Made by a program: the position numbers and the translations under genes. A stretch of DNA of 7,895 nucleotides from Thermoplasmata archaeon (GTDB lineage: Archaea; Thermoplasmatota; Thermoplasmata; Lutacidiplasmatales; UBA184): positions 1 through 7,895 of the forward strand of contig JASHUJ010000068.1 of the NCBI GenBank assembly GCA_030040035.1, read 5' to 3'. Below are positions 6,073-7,895 of this stretch, piece after piece. Each line of letters begins with the position of its first letter. Within the stretch, counting starts at the first letter, position 1. The notes under the pieces were generated by a model. The model saw only the letters and a list, made by a program, of their open reading frames with translations, had not been told where the DNA came from and made no database searches.

Positions 6073-7479
6073 CTAGAACTCCTGCAGCGACTTTTGGAAT
6101 CGGTGACGCTCCTCGGGTACTTCGACCGGGTACTTGCCCGTGAGACATCCGAGACAGAGATCTTCCTGGCGCAGGCCGATCGAGTCGACCAGTCCGTCCA
6201 TGGAGATGTAGTGGACGCTGTCCGCCCCCACGATCGTCGCGACCTCCTCGGGCGTGCGATTGTGGGCGACGAGCTCCTTCCGCTCCTTCATGTCGATCCC
6301 GAAGTAGCAGGGCGCGCGGATGGGAGGGCATCCGATCCGGACGTCGACACGGGTCGCCCCGGCGGTACGCACCATCTGGACGATCTCGCGGAACGTGGTG
6401 CCCCGGACGATCGAGTCGTCGACCAGGACGACCCGCTTCCCCTTGAGGAGTCCCGGGATCGGGTGAAGCTTCACGCGGACCTCCGACTCGCGACGGCGCT
6501 GGTCGGGGAGGATGAACGTGCGCTCGACGAACCGGTTCTTGATCAGCGCCTCCGCGTAGGGGATCCCCGTCCCCTCGGCGAAGCCAAGCGCCTGGGGGCG
6601 CGCCGAGTCGGGGACCGGCACGACGATGTCGGCCTCGATCGGCGCTTCCTTCGCGAGGCGCAGGCCGATCCGGTGGCGCACGTCGTACATCGGTTGACCT
6701 TCCGCGATGGAGTCGGGCCGGGAGAAGTAGACCCACTCGAACATGCAGTGCGCCCGCTCGCCCGCGTTGGGGATGCGCGAGGACCGAGCCAGTTGCCCGC
6801 GCTCGAGGACCAGCACCTCGCCCGGTGCGAGATCGCGGATCGCCTTCCCGCCCATCAGCTCGATCGCGACCGACTCGCTCGCGACCGCCACCCCGCCGTC
6901 GACGGTCCCGTAGACGATCGGACGGATCCCGAGCGGATCCCGAAAGGCGTAGACCCGGTTCCCGATCAGCAGGACGACCGCGTAGCCGCCCACGATCTCG
7001 ACGCACGCGCGCCGGATCGCCGCGTCGAGGTCCCGCGTGCGCCCGTACTCGAGCGCGATCATCTGGGCCATCGTCTCGGTGTCGGCGTTCCCGAGGAGAT
7101 CGACGCCCTGGGCTTCCAGTCGGTGCCGGATCCGCCCGAAGTTCACGATGTCCCCGTTGTGGGCGATCGCGCCGTCCTCGTCGCGCATCTTCACGACGAT
7201 CGGCTGGGCGTTCTCGAGATCGCTCGAGCCGGTCGTGGAGTACCGGACGTGGCCGATCCCGACCGTGCCGCGCAGCGAGTCGAGCATCTCCTGCCCGAAG
7301 ATCTCGTGCACGAGGCCCATGCCCTTGCGCTGGTAGACGACGCCGTGGCTCGACGTCGCGATGCCCGCCGACTCCTGACCGCGGTGCTGAAGGGACCGCA
7401 GACCCCGGAACAAGTACGGGGCGGCGCCCTTGCCCTGCAGGGAGACCCCGACGACGCCGCAGAATTCCCGGACGGGCAT
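6073..7479 (-). CDS. purF: amidophosphoribosyltransferase (glutamine PRPP amidotransferase)
   Basis: PurF catalyses the first committed step of purine synthesis, turning PRPP and glutamine into phosphoribosylamine, in the cytoplasm. From the ATG at 7479 the protein has 468 residues. The N-terminal class II glutaminase has Cys7 (FCGVVGV) as the presumed nucleophile, so a six-residue propeptide would have to be removed. It also has LQHRGQESAG (30-39), HVRYSTTG (77-84), HNGD (107-110) and GNADTE (130-135). The phosphoribosyltransferase half has the PRPP loop VVLVDDSIVRGTT (350-362). Cysteines 245, 391, 442 and 445 match the spacing of the four [4Fe-4S] ligands of Bacillus-type PurF (CMFEWVYF, PCYFGID, CLGC), so this is the iron-sulfur type. 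The frame is open upstream to a GTG at 7572, but that start would place the TATA-like CTTAAG (7537-7542) inside the gene and lengthen the propeptide to 37 residues. First gene of purF-nop5-flpA; stop TAG at 6073-6075. Confidence 0.97.
   Translation of the reverse strand: MPVREFCGVVGVSLQGKGAAPYLFRGLRSLQHRGQESAGIATSSHGVVYQRKGMGLVHEIFGQEMLDSLRGTVGIGHVRYSTTGSSDLENAQPIVVKMRDEDGAIAHNGDIVNFGRIRHRLEAQGVDLLGNADTETMAQMIALEYGRTRDLDAAIRRACVEIVGGYAVVLLIGNRVYAFRDPLGIRPIVYGTVDGGVAVASESVAIELMGGKAIRDLAPGEVLVLERGQLARSSRIPNAGERAHCMFEWVYFSRPDSIAEGQPMYDVRHRIGLRLAKEAPIEADIVVPVPDSARPQALGFAEGTGIPYAEALIKNRFVERTFILPDQRRRESEVRVKLHPIPGLLKGKRVVLVDDSIVRGTTFREIVQMVRTAGATRVDVRIGCPPIRAPCYFGIDMKERKELVAHNRTPEEVATIVGADSVHYISMDGLVDSIGLRQEDLCLGCLTGKYPVEVPEERHRFQKSLQEF
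6079..6083 (-). promoter_or_regulatory. ribosome binding site for nop5 inside the end of purF
   Basis: AGGAG on the minus strand lies 9 nt ahead of the nop5 GTG, within the last codons of purF. It decides the non-ATG start and indicates that nop5 is translated from a purF-nop5 transcript. Confidence 0.6.
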
Positions 7480-7536
7480 CTCTACTCGACCGAAGGCCGG
7501 AGGAGCGCCTCCGCCGGCACTCACTCGACCATGGGT

Positions 7537-7542
7537 CTTAAG
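7537..7542 (-). promoter_or_regulatory. candidate TATA-like element for the purF operon
   Basis: CTTAAG lies in GC-rich surroundings, centred about 60 nt before the chosen purF ATG. It would place transcription start near 7512 and give a leader of about 33 nt. It is a plausible but degenerate archaeal TATA box; the neighbouring repeats on its upstream side support a promoter here. Confidence 0.4.
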
Positions 7543-7552
7543 GCGAGCGGGC

Positions 7553-7579
7553 GAAGTGAGCATCACTTCCACTCATTTC
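7553..7579. repeat. perfect 17-bp inverted repeat plus third half-site (candidate operator)
   Basis: GAAGTGA (7553-7559) and TCACTTC (7563-7569) form a perfect inverted repeat with spacer GCA, and TCATTTC (7573-7579) repeats the half-site with one mismatch. The centres are at 7556, 7566 and 7576, exactly 10 bp apart, so all three face the same side of the helix. The cluster begins about 11 bp upstream of the candidate purF TATA element. The geometry suggests a binding site for a dimeric transcription regulator; the regulator is unknown. Confidence 0.45.
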
Positions 7580-7722
7580 ACGCCCGCGAGGGGCCGACGC
7601 CCGTGCGACCGACGCGAGTCGCGGCCGATCCGCGCCCAAGCCTCCCTCCCGGCTCGAATGCGCCCCCGGAGTGAGCCGGCGACTCCTGCCCCGCCGCTCC
7701 GATAACCTGCCGGTCAGGCGGA

Positions 7723-7730
7723 CTTTATGA
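7723..7730 (+). promoter_or_regulatory. TATA-like box of a leaderless promoter
   Basis: CTTTATGA is centred about 27 nt before the ATG at 7753, the spacing expected if transcription starts at or next to the start codon. No Shine-Dalgarno is seen between it and the ATG. An imperfect palindrome CCTGCCGGTCAGG (7706-7718) lies directly upstream and could be a regulator site. Confidence 0.6.
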
Positions 7731-7752
7731 GCGGGTCGCATCTTCGCGCGTC

Positions 7753-7895
7753 ATGTCAAGCCACAGCAAGCTTCTGCTGCTGGTCGTCGCCGCGGTCGTA
7801 GCCACGATGGTGTTGCCGGGCGCCTCGGCGCTGCGCGTCGGAGGCTCGGGGGAAACCGGCGCCGTGGTCGCTCCCGTCCACTCGAGCGGGGCGTC
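7753..7895 (+). CDS. secreted or exported protein, N-terminus only (runs off the window)
   Basis: Forty-seven complete codons are visible before the window ends. They begin with MSSHSK and continue with a hydrophobic core LLLLVVAAVVATMVL (7-21). PGASA (22-26) follows and fits a signal-peptidase I site after Ala26. This is a typical Sec signal peptide. The visible mature part (LRVGGSGETGAVVAPVHSSG) is small, Gly/Ser/Val-rich and not recognisable, so the function cannot be named. The ATG is supported by the promoter geometry: the TATA-like box lies 27 nt upstream, implying a leaderless mRNA. The gene is divergent from the purF operon. Confidence 0.7.
   Translation, partial: MSSHSKLLLLVVAAVVATMVLPGASALRVGGSGETGAVVAPVHSSGA

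Larger units (their letters stand above)
7480..7752. other. divergent promoter region between purF and the secreted-protein gene
   Basis: About 273 bp without a supported gene. It contains the candidate purF TATA element and operator-like repeats near 7537-7579, a GC-rich stretch (about 7580-7700) with no recognisable feature, and the plus-strand promoter at 7723-7730. A short hairpin, GGAGG-cgct-CCTCC on the minus strand (about 7500-7513), lies in the predicted purF leader. No RNA gene was recognised. Confidence 0.6.

Noticed and set aside
6094..7674. 526-residue plus-strand frame opposite purF
   Set aside because: It is an Asp/Arg/Val-rich antisense shadow of a very well conserved gene in GC-rich DNA, with no recognisable motif.
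3284..7718. 9-bp repeat CCGGTCAGG near both divergent promoter regions (3284-3292 and 7710-7718)
   Set aside because: It sits at different positions relative to the two TATA-like boxes, and a 9-mer match is easily chance in DNA this GC-rich.
1..7895. CRISPR arrays, insertion sequences, rRNA or tRNA genes
   Set aside because: No spaced repeats, transposase motifs or RNA gene signatures were seen on either strand.

Overview
The window is GC-rich DNA, almost certainly archaeal. The clearest markers are an adjacent Nop5 gene and a fibrillarin gene, the protein core of C/D-box snoRNA-guided 2'-O-methylation, which bacteria lack. A DRG-type GTPase with a TGS domain supports this. So does the promoter at the right edge, where a TATA-like box is centred about 27 nt before an ATG, the arrangement of a leaderless archaeal transcript. 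A GC-rich euryarchaeal or Thermoplasmatota-like lineage is my guess; the sequence alone does not prove it.

Layout. (1) Positions 1-3169, minus strand: a two-gene unit. A large VirB4/HerA-superfamily ATPase (stop at 857) is followed 23 nt later by a single-domain KaiC/RAD55-like ATPase (833-21). A possible third gene starts at position 17 and runs off the left edge. (2) Positions 3170-3309: a divergent intergenic region with AT-rich promoter-like sequence. (3) Positions 3310-4431, plus strand: a DRG/Rbg-family GTPase. It ends only 10 bp from the convergent end of the next unit. (4) Positions 7479-4442, minus strand: a tight purF - nop5 - flpA operon. The purF and nop5 genes are 3 nt apart, and nop5 and flpA overlap by ATGA. 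(5) Positions 7480-7752: a 273-bp divergent promoter region with a perfect 17-bp inverted repeat and a third half-site at 10-bp steps. (6) Positions 7753-7895, plus strand: the start of a secreted or exported protein, cut by the window end.

The most striking observation is that flpA is interrupted at codon 56 by an in-frame TGA. It sits exactly where the conserved arginine of the RSKLAA motif should be, with intact, well-conserved fibrillarin sequence in the same frame on both sides. A single CGA-to-TGA change explains it. It could be a real nonsense mutation, an assembly or sequencing error, or (least likely) a readthrough event.

The operon couples purine synthesis (PurF, glutamine PRPP amidotransferase) to RNA modification (Nop5, fibrillarin). 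The VirB4/HerA-like plus KaiC-like pair is the least explained part: two P-loop ATPases that look co-transcribed, with no recognisable partner gene in view.
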